Assembly (NCBI RefSeq): GCF_020178975.1
Contig: NZ_JAHXBU010000092.1
Location: forward strand, 434,001-498,000
Reading direction: 5' to 3'
Source: Cesiribacter sp. SM1
GTDB taxonomy: Bacteria > Bacteroidota > Bacteroidia > Cytophagales > Cyclobacteriaceae
Length of the DNA: 64,000 nucleotides
The position numbers and the translations under genes were made by a program. The notes below the pieces were generated by a model that did no database searches, was not told the DNA's origin, and saw only the letters and a program-made list of their open reading frames with translations. Each line of letters opens with the position of its first letter. The first letter of the stretch is position 1. Positions 17,374 through 25,898 of this stretch are shown here, one piece after another.

Positions 17374-18269
17374 GCCGTTGCCTTGCTTTTATCTCCCAGG
17401 TAAGCCTGTAGCACCGCCAATGGCTCCTGGCCTATGCTCACCGGCACATAGCCTATGCCCCTGCGCTGCAGCCAGCTTTTCCAGCCCTCCTGCCAGGCAA
17501 TGAATGCCTCTGCCGATGCTCCTTTATCGCCACCGGAGCGAAGCTGCACCTTCTGGCCTGTTTCCAGATCCTGTAAAATAACACCATTGGGTAGTTGTTG
17601 TGGCTCCCGCTCTTCCGGGGCTATCAGGTGCAGCACCCGCAGGTCCTGACCAGAACCAAGCAACTGCCCCAGGCATTTTTTCAATTCTTCCTCTTCCTCC
17701 CAAAGATCTGTGATCAGCAGTACCAGGCTGGCGGCACGTGCCTGCTGCAGCATAGCCGGAGGCAGAATTTTGGGCCAGTGACCATCTGCTGTGCTTTGCT
17801 TGAGCAGTTGAATAAATTCCTGCATATGGTGCCTGCTACGCCTGAAAAGTAGTTGTTGCTCCTGCTGATCGGAAAGGATTTGCAGTCCGGGTACATCGTT
17901 CTGACGGTGGGCTAGCAATCCCAGGGCAGCAGCCAGTGCCTTTGCATAGTTTATTTTACTCCAGGCGCCGCTTTTGTGCTGCATGGAGGCACTTGCGTCC
18001 AGCAGCAGCAGCACCTGCATTTGCCGCTGTACCTCTGCCTGCCGCACATAGAGGCGCTTGCTGCGGGCATAGAGCTTCCAGTCAAGCAGCCGCAGGTCGT
18101 CGCCGGGCTGGTACGCCCTGAACTGGCTGAACTCCTGCTCCTCCCCGCTGCTGCGGCTCTGGTGCTGCCCGCCCTCCAGCCGGTGTATGGCTGTTTTGGC
18201 AAACAGCATCAGGCCATGCGGAAGGTCGAGGAGCTCCGGCTTTAGCCATGGCGACTCCTCCCGCTTCAT
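17367..18269 (-). CDS. DUF58 protein with von Willebrand A-like domain
   Basis: 300 residues. The DUF58 signature YQPGDDLRLLDWKLYAR lies at about 53-69, preceded by the usual SGEEQEFSQFR segment. A VWA-like fold follows with the metal-site motif DASASM (about residues 91-96). No transmembrane helix is present, so it is cytoplasmic and shorter than membrane-anchored DUF58 proteins. MoxR ATPases are known to act with VWA-type partners, and this gene overlaps the moxR gene start-to-stop by four bases. It probably is the MoxR substrate or adaptor that transmits to the membrane proteins encoded downstream. Confidence 0.9.
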   Translation of the reverse strand: MKREESPWLKPELLDLPHGLMLFAKTAIHRLEGGQHQSRSSGEEQEFSQFRAYQPGDDLRLLDWKLYARSKRLYVRQAEVQRQMQVLLLLDASASMQHKSGAWSKINYAKALAAALGLLAHRQNDVPGLQILSDQQEQQLLFRRSRHHMQEFIQLLKQSTADGHWPKILPPAMLQQARAASLVLLITDLWEEEEELKKCLGQLLGSGQDLRVLHLIAPEEREPQQLPNGVILQDLETGQKVQLRSGGDKGASAEAFIAWQEGWKSWLQRRGIGYVPVSIGQEPLAVLQAYLGDKSKATAW

Positions 18270-19261
18270 CGCTTACCCTCCTCCTGCAACAGGCGTTCCA
18301 CCACCACATCGGGGGTTATACCCTCAGCTTCGGCACCAAAGTTTAGCAGTATGCGGTGACGTAATACTGGTTTTGCGGCCCATTTCAGATCTTCAGGAAT
18401 AACGGAAAGCCTGCCGTGCATCAGGGCATGTGCTTTAGCCGCCAGCACCAGGGCCTGCCCCGCACGCGGACCGGCACCCCAGCTAACCCACTCTTTTGCA
18501 AAGGCATTTTTACTCTGCTCCGGCCTTGTAGACTGCACCAGCCCTGCCACCCACGCCAGCAGCTCCGGACTTATGGGCAGGTCGCGAACCATACGCCGCA
18601 GGCGGATGATTTCATCGGCTCCCATCACTGGTGAAATGGTTGCTTTTTCATTAGAGGTGGTACGGCTAAGGATCTCCACCTCTTCCTTCAGATTGGGATA
18701 CCCCAGGCGAATGTAAAGCAGGAAGCGATCCAATTGAGCCTCAGGCAAGGGAAAAGTGCCTGCCTGCTCCAGGGGGTTTTGGGTTGCCAGGATCAGGTAG
18801 GGCTGCTCCAGCTCATAGGTTTTGCCAGACCAGGTAATGTGGCTCTCCTGCATGGCTTCCAGCAGGGCGGCCTGTGTTTTGGGTGGGGTTCTGTTTATTT
18901 CATCGGCCAGTACTATATTGGCAAAAAGCGGCCCCTGGTTGAATATAAAATGATGGTGACCTGTCTGCCTGTCTTCTTCCAGTATTTCGGTACCAATGAG
19001 GTCGCCGGGCATCAGATCGGGAGTAAATTGTATGCGTTTAAAGTTTAGGTGCAGCGCCTGTGCCAGGGAACGTACCATCAGTGTTTTAGCCAGTCCGGGT
19101 ACTCCTTCGAGCAGGGCATGCCCGCCAGCCAGCAGGGTTACCAGCAGCTGGTCCACCACATCCTGCTGGCCTACCACTGCCTGACCAATGGCCTGGCGCA
19201 GCTGCGGCAAAAGGCGGGGTAGTGTTGTTAATTCCTCTTCGGTATAATGTGCGGTTTGCAT
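18266..19261 (-). CDS. MoxR family AAA+ ATPase
   Basis: 331 residues, the standard MoxR length. Walker A is EGVPGLAKT (about 52-60), Walker B is VLADEINRTPPKTQAALLEAM (about 116 on), sensor 1 is ATQNP and the arginine-finger region is PEAQLDRFLL. The AAA lid C-terminal part includes SPRAGQALVLAAKAHAL (here GPRAGQ...) and ends with DVVVERLL. It is a cytoplasmic chaperone-like ATPase that remodels VWA-domain partners. It sits 9 bases downstream of the DUF4159 stop and overlaps the DUF58 gene. Confidence 0.95.
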   Translation of the reverse strand: MQTAHYTEEELTTLPRLLPQLRQAIGQAVVGQQDVVDQLLVTLLAGGHALLEGVPGLAKTLMVRSLAQALHLNFKRIQFTPDLMPGDLIGTEILEEDRQTGHHHFIFNQGPLFANIVLADEINRTPPKTQAALLEAMQESHITWSGKTYELEQPYLILATQNPLEQAGTFPLPEAQLDRFLLYIRLGYPNLKEEVEILSRTTSNEKATISPVMGADEIIRLRRMVRDLPISPELLAWVAGLVQSTRPEQSKNAFAKEWVSWGAGPRAGQALVLAAKAHALMHGRLSVIPEDLKWAAKPVLRHRILLNFGAEAEGITPDVVVERLLQEEGKR

Positions 19262-19270
19262 AGGTTGTGT

Positions 19271-19888
19271 TTAAGCAGTAAGGGCGTATATGATGATGTT
19301 CACCCCAAACTTAGTATTGTCTTCGGCAAGCCAGCGCTTGTTGCGGTAGTCGTAGTCCCACTCGCAGCCATAGTCTTTATTGCTGTACAGCACCCTTATT
19401 TTACCGTCTATTTCTATGGCCTTCAGGTAATCGTGCACCAGGTCGTCGCCCCAGCCATTCAGCTCAAAGCCTGTAGTGGGTGGGCCTTCTTCAAACCTGA
19501 AAAAAGAAGAATAAAGGGGGTGACGGTTAGAGATCTTTTTAAGAGCCCCTTCACCAAACAGCTTTGCCATTTGTATCTCAAACGATTTGGCGAAGAGGCC
19601 ATCGATGTCGTGGTTGCAGTCGTCTACAAACACAAATCCGCCCCTGTTCACATATGCCTTGAAATTACTGGCCTCCTCCTCATCGAACTCTACCAGTTTA
19701 TGCCCGCTTAGGTAACAGAAAGGCGATTCAAAAATCTGTTTGCTGGAGAGTGGCACCACCCGCTCCTGTGTATCGACGGGTATTTTGGTGTATTGAATGA
19801 TAGAGTGCATTAGGTTGGAAGGCATGCGCTGGTCTACATTCCAGTCTCCGCTGTTGTATTGCAAGCGCGTAAAAAAGAACTTGCTCAT
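19271..19888 (-). CDS. DUF4159 domain protein
   Basis: 205 residues, consisting of one DUF4159 domain. Recognisable parts: FTRLQYNSGDWNVD at the start, MHSIIQYT, then FYLSGH-like FCYLSGH, FKAYVNRGGFVFVDDCNH, HPLYSSFFRF and the C-terminal FGVNIIIYALT. The fold is glutamine-amidotransferase-like, but no catalytic cysteine/histidine pair is evident. There is no signal peptide, whereas many DUF4159 proteins are exported. It belongs to the MoxR cluster and is spaced seven bases from the upstream gene. Function unknown. Confidence 0.88.
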   Translation of the reverse strand: MSKFFFTRLQYNSGDWNVDQRMPSNLMHSIIQYTKIPVDTQERVVPLSSKQIFESPFCYLSGHKLVEFDEEEASNFKAYVNRGGFVFVDDCNHDIDGLFAKSFEIQMAKLFGEGALKKISNRHPLYSSFFRFEEGPPTTGFELNGWGDDLVHDYLKAIEIDGKIRVLYSNKDYGCEWDYDYRNKRWLAEDNTKFGVNIIIYALTA

Positions 19889-19895
19889 GGGCTCT

Positions 19896-20327
19896 CTACT
19901 CCTCCTCTTCTTCGCCTTCGCCCGACATCAGTACATATCCGTAGGGCCCATCTTCGGTAACAGCAATGGTGTAAGACTGCTTTTCGGCTATATCCAGCAA
20001 TAAGTACTGCTTTCCGCGGATGCTTACCGCCAGTGTTTCATCATCGAGCACTTCTACGCCTACTTCATCAGCCTTAAGGTCTTTTACTACTGAATGTTCA
20101 TTGGCATACTGCTTCATGAGGGGGGGCTGGTTTCCTTCCTGTATGAAACGGGCTACTTCAGCTTCATTCTCTACAAGTGTTCCGGTGGAGCACAGAAAAC
20201 CATCAAAATCGATAGACTCATCATCTTCTTTAAGCAGAAAGGCATATACCGAAAATCCATCGCCATCTATCACCAGTGTTCTGCCTATTTCTGCCAGGTG
20301 AAAAGATAAGTATAAGTCTGTGTCCAT
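19896..20327 (-). CDS. Hypothetical protein of the TldD-MoxR cluster
   Basis: 143 residues, acidic, with no signal peptide or membrane helix; it ends in a run of glutamates (GEGEEEEE). The sequence is beta-rich with a GDGFSVYAFLL segment and GKQYLLLDIAEKQSYTIAV near the end. I do not recognise a family. It lies 7 bases upstream of DUF4159 and 142 bases downstream of pmbA. The gap between it and pmbA holds the strong inverted repeat at 20366-20448, so this may be where a second transcript of the cluster begins. Confidence 0.7.
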   Translation of the reverse strand: MDTDLYLSFHLAEIGRTLVIDGDGFSVYAFLLKEDDESIDFDGFLCSTGTLVENEAEVARFIQEGNQPPLMKQYANEHSVVKDLKADEVGVEVLDDETLAVSIRGKQYLLLDIAEKQSYTIAVTEDGPYGYVLMSGEGEEEEE

Positions 20328-20365
20328 ATTGTTGTTTTTAACAGTGATTGGTCATTCATACGAAG

Positions 20366-20448
20366 TACCATGTATAGAGTATATGGTACAAAGACAGCCA
20401 CAGACATTTTATGCCTGCTATTTATCAACATACCATATACTCTATACA
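20366..20448. repeat. 18-base perfect inverted repeat between pmbA and the hypothetical gene
   Basis: TGTATAGAGTATATGGTA (20371-20388) is exactly inverted at 20431-20448 across a 42-base spacer. The left arm is itself part of a smaller palindrome, GTACCAT...ATGGTAC (20366-20390), so two competing folds are possible. The composition is built from the repeated word TATA/GTAT. It may act as a terminator/processing stem in the operon, or belong to a repeat family shared with 9820-9889 and 21791-21910. Confidence 0.6.
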
Positions 20449-20469
20449 ATATACTTTGTTCTTCAACGA

Positions 20470-21786
20470 CTACACCGCATCTGAAAGGCTGGTAAAGGTA
20501 AAGTCACGGATTTTCATGGGCGGCACCAGGTTGCCTTCTACCCTTTGTGGCTTACCGAGGGCCTCCAGGTTGTTAAGCATGATGATGGGGCTCTCATTGA
20601 AACGGAAATTTTTCACCGGGTACATGATCTTTCCATTTTCGATGTAGAAGGTACCATCCCGGGTAAGACCGGTGTACAGGAGTGTTTGTGGATCTACGGC
20701 CCGGATGTACCACAGGCGGGTTACCAGTACACCTCTTCTGGTGTTTTTGATCATCTCATCAAGCGATGCATTGCCACCTTCCATTACAAAGCGTGAGGGT
20801 GAAGGCAGCGCCTCTTTTCCCTGCTTGCTGGCCCAGTAGCGGTCGTAGTACATATTTTTTACTACCCCATTTTCTATCCAGGCAGTCTTCTTCATGGGTG
20901 TACCCTCGCTCGACCAGGTAGAGAAAGGCACCTCGGGATGCAGCGGGTCGCTATAGATCTTCACCCTTTCATCTACCAGCTTTTCGCCCAGTTTGGTACC
21001 TCCTCCTTTTTTGGAAAGAAAGCTGCGGCCTTCGTCGGCATTGCGGGCGCCCATGCTGTTCATCATGTTGTTGATCAGGTCGGCAGCGGCAGCAGGCTCC
21101 AGGATCACCGTATATTTGCCTGGTTCAATGGCCTTAGGATTGCGGGAGCGCAAGGCTTTATCAATGGCGATCTGGGAAGCTTCACCGGTATTGAGCTTCT
21201 TTACATCATTGAAATCGCGGCGAACCCAGCCGGAACCGGTGCCATCTGCCGTACGCATGGTAACGGTAAAATCAACATCGCTAAACTGGCTGTAGGCAAA
21301 AAGACCTTTGGAGTTCATCATGGAGCTAAAGCCGGCATTATCCTCCAAAAAGCCCGCCGCTGTGATGTCTTTAGCAGAGGCAGGCATAATGCTGTCGGCT
21401 GCAAACTGTGCACGCTGATCCGGAGAAATATCGTCTGTGCTCTTAAAATAGGTTTTTGACTCCTGGTACTGCTGGGGCTCCAGGGCTCCCATGAATTCGG
21501 GGTTTTCAGGAGCCAGCTTTGCGAGCTCTTCGCTGCGGCGCACCACTTTCTCCAGTGAGGCTGCATCAAACTCATTGATGGTACTGGTGCCGCTCTTCTT
21601 GCCAAAAGAACTGTTCACGACCAGGGTTGTATTTTCTTCGGAACCGCTGGTGGAAACAGAATTACGGGCATAACGAATGTTTCCGCCCTCTACACTATTG
21701 AGGTTTACCACGCATTCATCTGCTTTGGAGAGGCTGATCACCTTTTCCATTAAGCTGCGCGCCTCTTCTTTAGATAATATTGCCAT
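20470..21786 (-). CDS. PmbA/TldE-type member of the TldD/PmbA family
   Basis: 438 residues, standard PmbA length. The N-terminal domain (MAILSKEEARSLMEKVISLS...) and the segment GGNIRYARNSVSTSGSEENT match the family. The central YTVILEPAAAADLINNMM replaces the zinc-binding HExxxH found in TldD, as expected for PmbA/TldE, which lacks the metal site. There is no signal peptide. In Escherichia coli TldD and TldE (PmbA) form a heterodimeric protease that processes microcin B17 and CcdA. It follows tldD by 125 bases, with a word-repeat element between them. Confidence 0.92.
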   Translation of the reverse strand: MAILSKEEARSLMEKVISLSKADECVVNLNSVEGGNIRYARNSVSTSGSEENTTLVVNSSFGKKSGTSTINEFDAASLEKVVRRSEELAKLAPENPEFMGALEPQQYQESKTYFKSTDDISPDQRAQFAADSIMPASAKDITAAGFLEDNAGFSSMMNSKGLFAYSQFSDVDFTVTMRTADGTGSGWVRRDFNDVKKLNTGEASQIAIDKALRSRNPKAIEPGKYTVILEPAAAADLINNMMNSMGARNADEGRSFLSKKGGGTKLGEKLVDERVKIYSDPLHPEVPFSTWSSEGTPMKKTAWIENGVVKNMYYDRYWASKQGKEALPSPSRFVMEGGNASLDEMIKNTRRGVLVTRLWYIRAVDPQTLLYTGLTRDGTFYIENGKIMYPVKNFRFNESPIIMLNNLEALGKPQRVEGNLVPPMKIRDFTFTSLSDAV

Positions 21787-21790
21787 TGGA

Positions 21791-21910
21791 TTTAAGTATT
21801 GGGTATTAAGTATTGAGTAGTGGGTATCAAGTATGCTGTGTTAAGATTATTAGATGGGTTTGATATAAACCAGTTATAATCTCAACACTCAATACCAGAT
21901 ACTCAATACT
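21791..21910. repeat. Word-repeat inverted element between tldD and pmbA
   Basis: The left part reiterates AAGTATTGGGTATT / AAGTATTGAGTAGT / GGGTATCAAGTAT (21793-21834). The right part carries the inverted words, with AGTATTGAGTA (21809-21819) exactly inverted at 21900-21910. It occupies nearly the whole 125-base gap. Several alternative hairpins can form. Similar in style to 9820-9889 and 20366-20448. Confidence 0.5.
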
Positions 21911-21911
21911 A

Positions 21912-23549
21912 TTAAATGTTTCTAGCTGTATTGATCACATTAACGCCATTGAAGCGCGTGGTGCTGCTGCCGTGCGATACGGCAGAGATCTGCGAGGGCT
22001 GTCCTTTGCCATCGAAGAATGAACCGAAGAGGCGGTAATCACTTTCGTCGCAAATTTTGGCGCAGCTGTTCCAGAACTCCTGGGTGTTGCTCTGGTAGGC
22101 AACATCATTAAGCATTCCGGTTACCTCGCCATTTTTGATCTCATAGAAGAGGGTACCGCCAAACTGGAAATTATAGCGTTGCTGATCTATGGAATAAGAG
22201 CCGCGGCCAATGATAAAGATACCATCCTGCACATCTTTGATCATATCCTGCATGCTGTATTTTTCGGTACCTGGGGCGAGGCTTACGTTTGGCATGCGCT
22301 GAAACTGCACACTGCTCCAGCTATCGGCATAGCAGCAGCCATGTGATTCGTCGTGATTCAGGATGTGCGCCTGATCGCGGATGGCCTGGTAATCTACCAG
22401 CGTACCTTCTCGTACCAGGTCCCAGCGCTTGGTTTTTACGCCTTCGTCGTCCCAGCCAACCTGGCCCAGGGAGTGGTCCTGTGTTTTATCGGCAAAGAGG
22501 TTTACCAGCTTACTGCCGTAGTTAAAGTTTTTGGCTTTCCACTTATCAAGTGTGGCAAAAGAGGTTCCTGCATAATTGGCCTCGTAGCCCAGTACCCTGT
22601 CGAGCTCCAGCGGGTGACCCACCGATTCGTGAATGGTAAGGCCCAGGTGATTCGGATCGAGCACCAGGTCGTACTTACCTGGCTTTACCGATTTGGCAGC
22701 GATCATCTCTTTGGCCTGGCGTGCTGCAGCGGTGGCATCTTCTTTGATATCGTAGGTATTGCCGTAGAAGATAAGCCCGGCAGGTCCCTGGGTTTTGTCC
22801 TGGGCGCGGCCGCTCATGTACTCCCAGCCCATGCCCATAGGGGCACTAAGTGCTGCGCGCTGCTTAAATTTACCACTGGCCGGGTCTACGGCTGTAACAG
22901 TAAAGGTTGGCCATATGCGGTGGATGTCCTGGTTGATATAAGAACCGTCGGTAGAGGCAAAATACTTTTGCTCATTTACCAGAAAAAGGGCGTTGTTAAC
23001 AAAGTTTGCACCCTGCTCCTGTGCGGCAGCGTTGGCGCTAAGCAGCAGGTCTACCTTTTCTGAAAGCGGCACCTCAAAGGCATTTTTTTCGATGGGGGTG
23101 CGCCAGTTCTGCTCTCCATAGCTTTGCACAGGCACCAGCTTAACAGGTTCTTGCTGCAGCTTACCATTTGCTTTGGCAATGGCAACCGCCTGTTCTGCTG
23201 CTTTTCTGATCCCATCAGGCGTTACCTGGTCGGTGGCGGCAAAGCCCCAGGTACCATTGGCAATTACCCGTATGCCCACACCATAAGATTCGGTGTTCAC
23301 GGTATTTTGCACTTTATCCTCACGGGTAAAAAGGTACTGGTTCAGGTAGCGGCCTATCCGTACATCTGCATAGCTGGCACCACGGCTCTTTGCTGTATTC
23401 AGGGCAACATCTGCCAGCTGCTTGTGTAATTTCGGATCGATCACGCTGTAGGGCGTATCCAGGGGTACTGACTTGCCAAACAGGTAGGTAGGAAGCATAA
23501 GTGCTCCGGCCCCCATACCAGCCAGCTGTAAAAAGTCTCTTCTTTTCAT
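21912..23549 (-). CDS. TldD family metalloprotease with Tat-type signal peptide
   Basis: 545 residues. The metal site HESVGH (residues 307-312) and the following PLELDRVLGYEANYAGTSF are the TldD hallmarks; the TldD C-terminal CYADSWSSVQ and GRGSYSIDQQRYNFQFGG blocks are also present. The N terminus is unusual for TldD: MKRRDFLQLAGMGAGALMLP is a twin-arginine signal with SRRxFL-like motif and hydrophobic core, implying export of the folded enzyme. The partner PmbA has no such signal. It is the first gene of the long minus-strand cluster and diverges from dinB. It should cleave peptides or processing intermediates; the natural substrate is unknown. Confidence 0.92.
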   Translation of the reverse strand: MKRRDFLQLAGMGAGALMLPTYLFGKSVPLDTPYSVIDPKLHKQLADVALNTAKSRGASYADVRIGRYLNQYLFTREDKVQNTVNTESYGVGIRVIANGTWGFAATDQVTPDGIRKAAEQAVAIAKANGKLQQEPVKLVPVQSYGEQNWRTPIEKNAFEVPLSEKVDLLLSANAAAQEQGANFVNNALFLVNEQKYFASTDGSYINQDIHRIWPTFTVTAVDPASGKFKQRAALSAPMGMGWEYMSGRAQDKTQGPAGLIFYGNTYDIKEDATAAARQAKEMIAAKSVKPGKYDLVLDPNHLGLTIHESVGHPLELDRVLGYEANYAGTSFATLDKWKAKNFNYGSKLVNLFADKTQDHSLGQVGWDDEGVKTKRWDLVREGTLVDYQAIRDQAHILNHDESHGCCYADSWSSVQFQRMPNVSLAPGTEKYSMQDMIKDVQDGIFIIGRGSYSIDQQRYNFQFGGTLFYEIKNGEVTGMLNDVAYQSNTQEFWNSCAKICDESDYRLFGSFFDGKGQPSQISAVSHGSSTTRFNGVNVINTARNI

Positions 23550-23652
23550 TATTTAGCAGTAAATTTCTGAAATGGAATTTAGCAACGCCTAAGTTAATGT
23601 TGCAACAATCATTAGCTTAGACCGCTTAAAATACAGCTACTGGTAATAAATA

Positions 23653-23668
23653 CCAAATAAATATTTGG
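23653..23668. promoter_or_regulatory. Palindrome in the tldD-dinB divergent promoter region
   Basis: CCAAATAAATATTTGG is a 7-2-7 perfect palindrome. On each strand it holds a near-match to the -7 consensus (AATATTTG for dinB, TTTATTTG for tldD), so a protein bound here could control both genes. Confidence 0.35.
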
Positions 23669-23676
23669 CGTGTTAG

Positions 23677-24774
23677 ATGAACGGCAATAAATCAGGGGTA
23701 AACGGTGCAGCTACACTACGCAAGATTATCCACGTTGACATGGATGCATTCTTTGCATCGGTAGAGCAACGGGATAATCCTCACCTGCGTGGAAAACCTG
23801 TAGCTGTTGGCGGCAGCCGGGAGCGTGGTGTGGTGGCTGCCGCCAGTTATGAGGCCCGTAAGTTTGGTGTACGCTCAGCCATGCCTTCTTCACATGCCTA
23901 TCGTTTATGCCCGCACATCATCTTTGTAAAGCCGCGTTTTGATGCCTACAAGGCTGTAAGCAGGCAAATAAGAAAAATATTCCTGGAGTATACCCCGCTG
24001 GTAGAACCCCTCTCCCTCGACGAAGCCTACCTCGATGTAACACAGCCAATTATTGGCCCGCCTTCCGCAACACTAATTGCAAAAGAGATAAAACAAAGGA
24101 TCAGGGAAGAAACAGGACTTACTGCTTCGGCCGGTATCAGCTACAACAAATTTCTGGCTAAAGTGGCCTCTGATGTACAGAAGCCCAATGGTCTTACACT
24201 GGTTAAACCTGATGAGGCTCTGGCGTTTATATCGCAGCTGCCGGTAGAAAAGTTTTATGGAATTGGTAAGGTTACCGCAGACAAAATGCACAGCCTTGGG
24301 ATTAAAACCGGTGCAGATTTAAGAGGCTGGCCCGAGGCCAAACTGGTACAGTTATTTGGTAAAAGCGGCAGGTTTTATGCTCGGCTGGTGCAGGGCATCG
24401 ACGAACGGCCTGTTACGCCCGACCGGCAGCGCAAATCTGTTGGTGCCGAAAACACCTTTAGCCAAAACCTGCTGCAGCTGGAAGAAATGCAGGCCGAACT
24501 GGATGTTATTGCCGGGGATGTAGCAGAGAGGCTCCACCGTCTGAACCAGCAGGGACGAACCCTGACATTAAAAGTAAAATTTTCGGATTTCGTGCAGATT
24601 ACACGCTCGCTCACACTTCATCAGCCTATAAAGGAGCAGGAAGAATTACACAGACTGGGCTGCGAATTATTAGAGGGTGTTGACCTGGAGGAGAAAGAAG
24701 TGCGCCTGCTGGGACTCACTGTTTCCAACCTGGATCTGCCGGATGCTAACGGGCAACTGAGCATTCCTTTTTAA
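23677..24774 (+). CDS. dinB: DNA polymerase IV (Y-family)
   Basis: 365 residues. The catalytic palm motifs IIHVDMDAFFASVEQ (first metal Asp at about residue 21) and EPLSLDEAYLDVT (second Asp-Glu pair) are intact, with ASYEARKFGVRSAMP between them. The helix-hairpin-helix thumb (YGIGKVTADKMHSLGI) and the little-finger domain follow. The protein ends QLSIPF, a good match to the beta-clamp-binding consensus (QLxLPF). It performs low-fidelity translesion synthesis. It is transcribed alone, divergent from tldD. Its ATG lies only nine bases after the intergenic palindrome. Confidence 0.96.
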   Translation: MNGNKSGVNGAATLRKIIHVDMDAFFASVEQRDNPHLRGKPVAVGGSRERGVVAAASYEARKFGVRSAMPSSHAYRLCPHIIFVKPRFDAYKAVSRQIRKIFLEYTPLVEPLSLDEAYLDVTQPIIGPPSATLIAKEIKQRIREETGLTASAGISYNKFLAKVASDVQKPNGLTLVKPDEALAFISQLPVEKFYGIGKVTADKMHSLGIKTGADLRGWPEAKLVQLFGKSGRFYARLVQGIDERPVTPDRQRKSVGAENTFSQNLLQLEEMQAELDVIAGDVAERLHRLNQQGRTLTLKVKFSDFVQITRSLTLHQPIKEQEELHRLGCELLEGVDLEEKEVRLLGLTVSNLDLPDANGQLSIPF

Positions 24775-24871
24775 ATTGAAGAACCAGATTTTTATCATTC
24801 AACACTCTGCCATGGCAATTTCAGAAGGCTGAACATGAGGGTTACATTCTAGAACCAGATCAACCGGATAC

Positions 24872-24901
24872 AAAAACAGCCCTACCATATGAGGAGGGCT
24901 G
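24872..24901 (-). terminator. Terminator of the carboxypeptidase-regulatory-like gene
   Basis: On the minus strand CAGCCCT pairs with AGGGCTG (24877-24901, 11-base loop) and is followed by TTTTT. Confidence 0.75.
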
Positions 24902-24941
24902 CACTGTTAATATATTACAAGGGATAAAAACTGATCCCATT

Positions 24942-25712
24942 CTATTTACTTGCTATAAAGTCTTTGAAACAGCCAAGCACAGCCTCGTGAATTTCGTATT
25001 CTGAAGCTTTCATCAGAAAATCATCAGGCATCACACAGAACTTCATAAACTCGTTCAGTTTCTCTTCATCCTCCAGGCCGGTGATATTCTGCACTACCTC
25101 TTTGTTGAATTTAGTAGCAATATAGGCCTCATTCTGTTCCTGAACGGCCATTCTGGCTTTAAACTGGCGCCCGCGCTCCTTGTTGTTAAATTTATTGGCA
25201 AAGCCTGATATGGCTCCGGTGTGGGAGAATACTGTTACACCCCCCGGGTCACCTTCATCCGTTCTCCTCTCAATCACTGGCGCTGGCAGATCAAGGGCTA
25301 CACCTTCGTCCGGCAGGTTTAGCCCAAGTATTTGTTCTTTGAACCTGGCTTCGGAAGGAAATTTAGTAATCACCACTTCTTCCATCTGCTCGGTTTTAGG
25401 CTGTAGTTCAATGGTTACAACACCTTCTGAGGCTGTTGCCGGCACCGGGTATTTAAGAGTAACATAGCCTATGTTGGAGATGATAAGGGTATCACCCGCC
25501 TCCACAGGCATGGTGAAAGCACCACCTGCCTGGCTCACTGTTAGCAGCCCTTTATAGGGATTGGTAATGTGTGCATGCGGAACTGCCATACCAGAATCAG
25601 CATCAACCAGCTGACCCTTAAAAATATACTCAGTCTTTTTTGCAGGGCTCTGTGCCAGAGCAGCAAAGCCAATAAGCATTAAAGCTGAAACTATGAGCAA
25701 AAATCTGGGCAT
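24942..25712 (-). CDS. Exported carboxypeptidase-regulatory-like domain protein
   Basis: 256 residues. A signal peptide (FLLIVSALMLIGFAALAQS) leads to a CarboxypepD_reg-like beta-sandwich (YIFKGQLVDADSGMAVPHAH, then GAFTMPVEAGDTLIISNIGYV, residues about 30-100), the module that also starts SusC-type receptors. The C-terminal part is helical: an EEVVITKF strand, then a region with FANKFNNKERGRQFKARMAV and an acidic end. It occurs as a stand-alone periplasmic protein across Bacteroidota; role unknown. A minus-strand terminator follows. Confidence 0.85.
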   Translation of the reverse strand: MPRFLLIVSALMLIGFAALAQSPAKKTEYIFKGQLVDADSGMAVPHAHITNPYKGLLTVSQAGGAFTMPVEAGDTLIISNIGYVTLKYPVPATASEGVVTIELQPKTEQMEEVVITKFPSEARFKEQILGLNLPDEGVALDLPAPVIERRTDEGDPGGVTVFSHTGAISGFANKFNNKERGRQFKARMAVQEQNEAYIATKFNKEVVQNITGLEDEEKLNEFMKFCVMPDDFLMKASEYEIHEAVLGCFKDFIASK

Positions 25713-25898
25713 ATTTATTATTTTATTAGTGCTACCCTTGCCATGGCAAAGTAATAGCTATTTAGATAATTTCTATATTATTTTATTTAAACGGCATAAA
25801 AACATCTCTGTTTCTATGAAGCTAACACCTGCTCCACTATTTAATCAGCCTTTACTTGCTATATCTTAACGTAAGCACCAGACTGATAGTGTAGCCTG

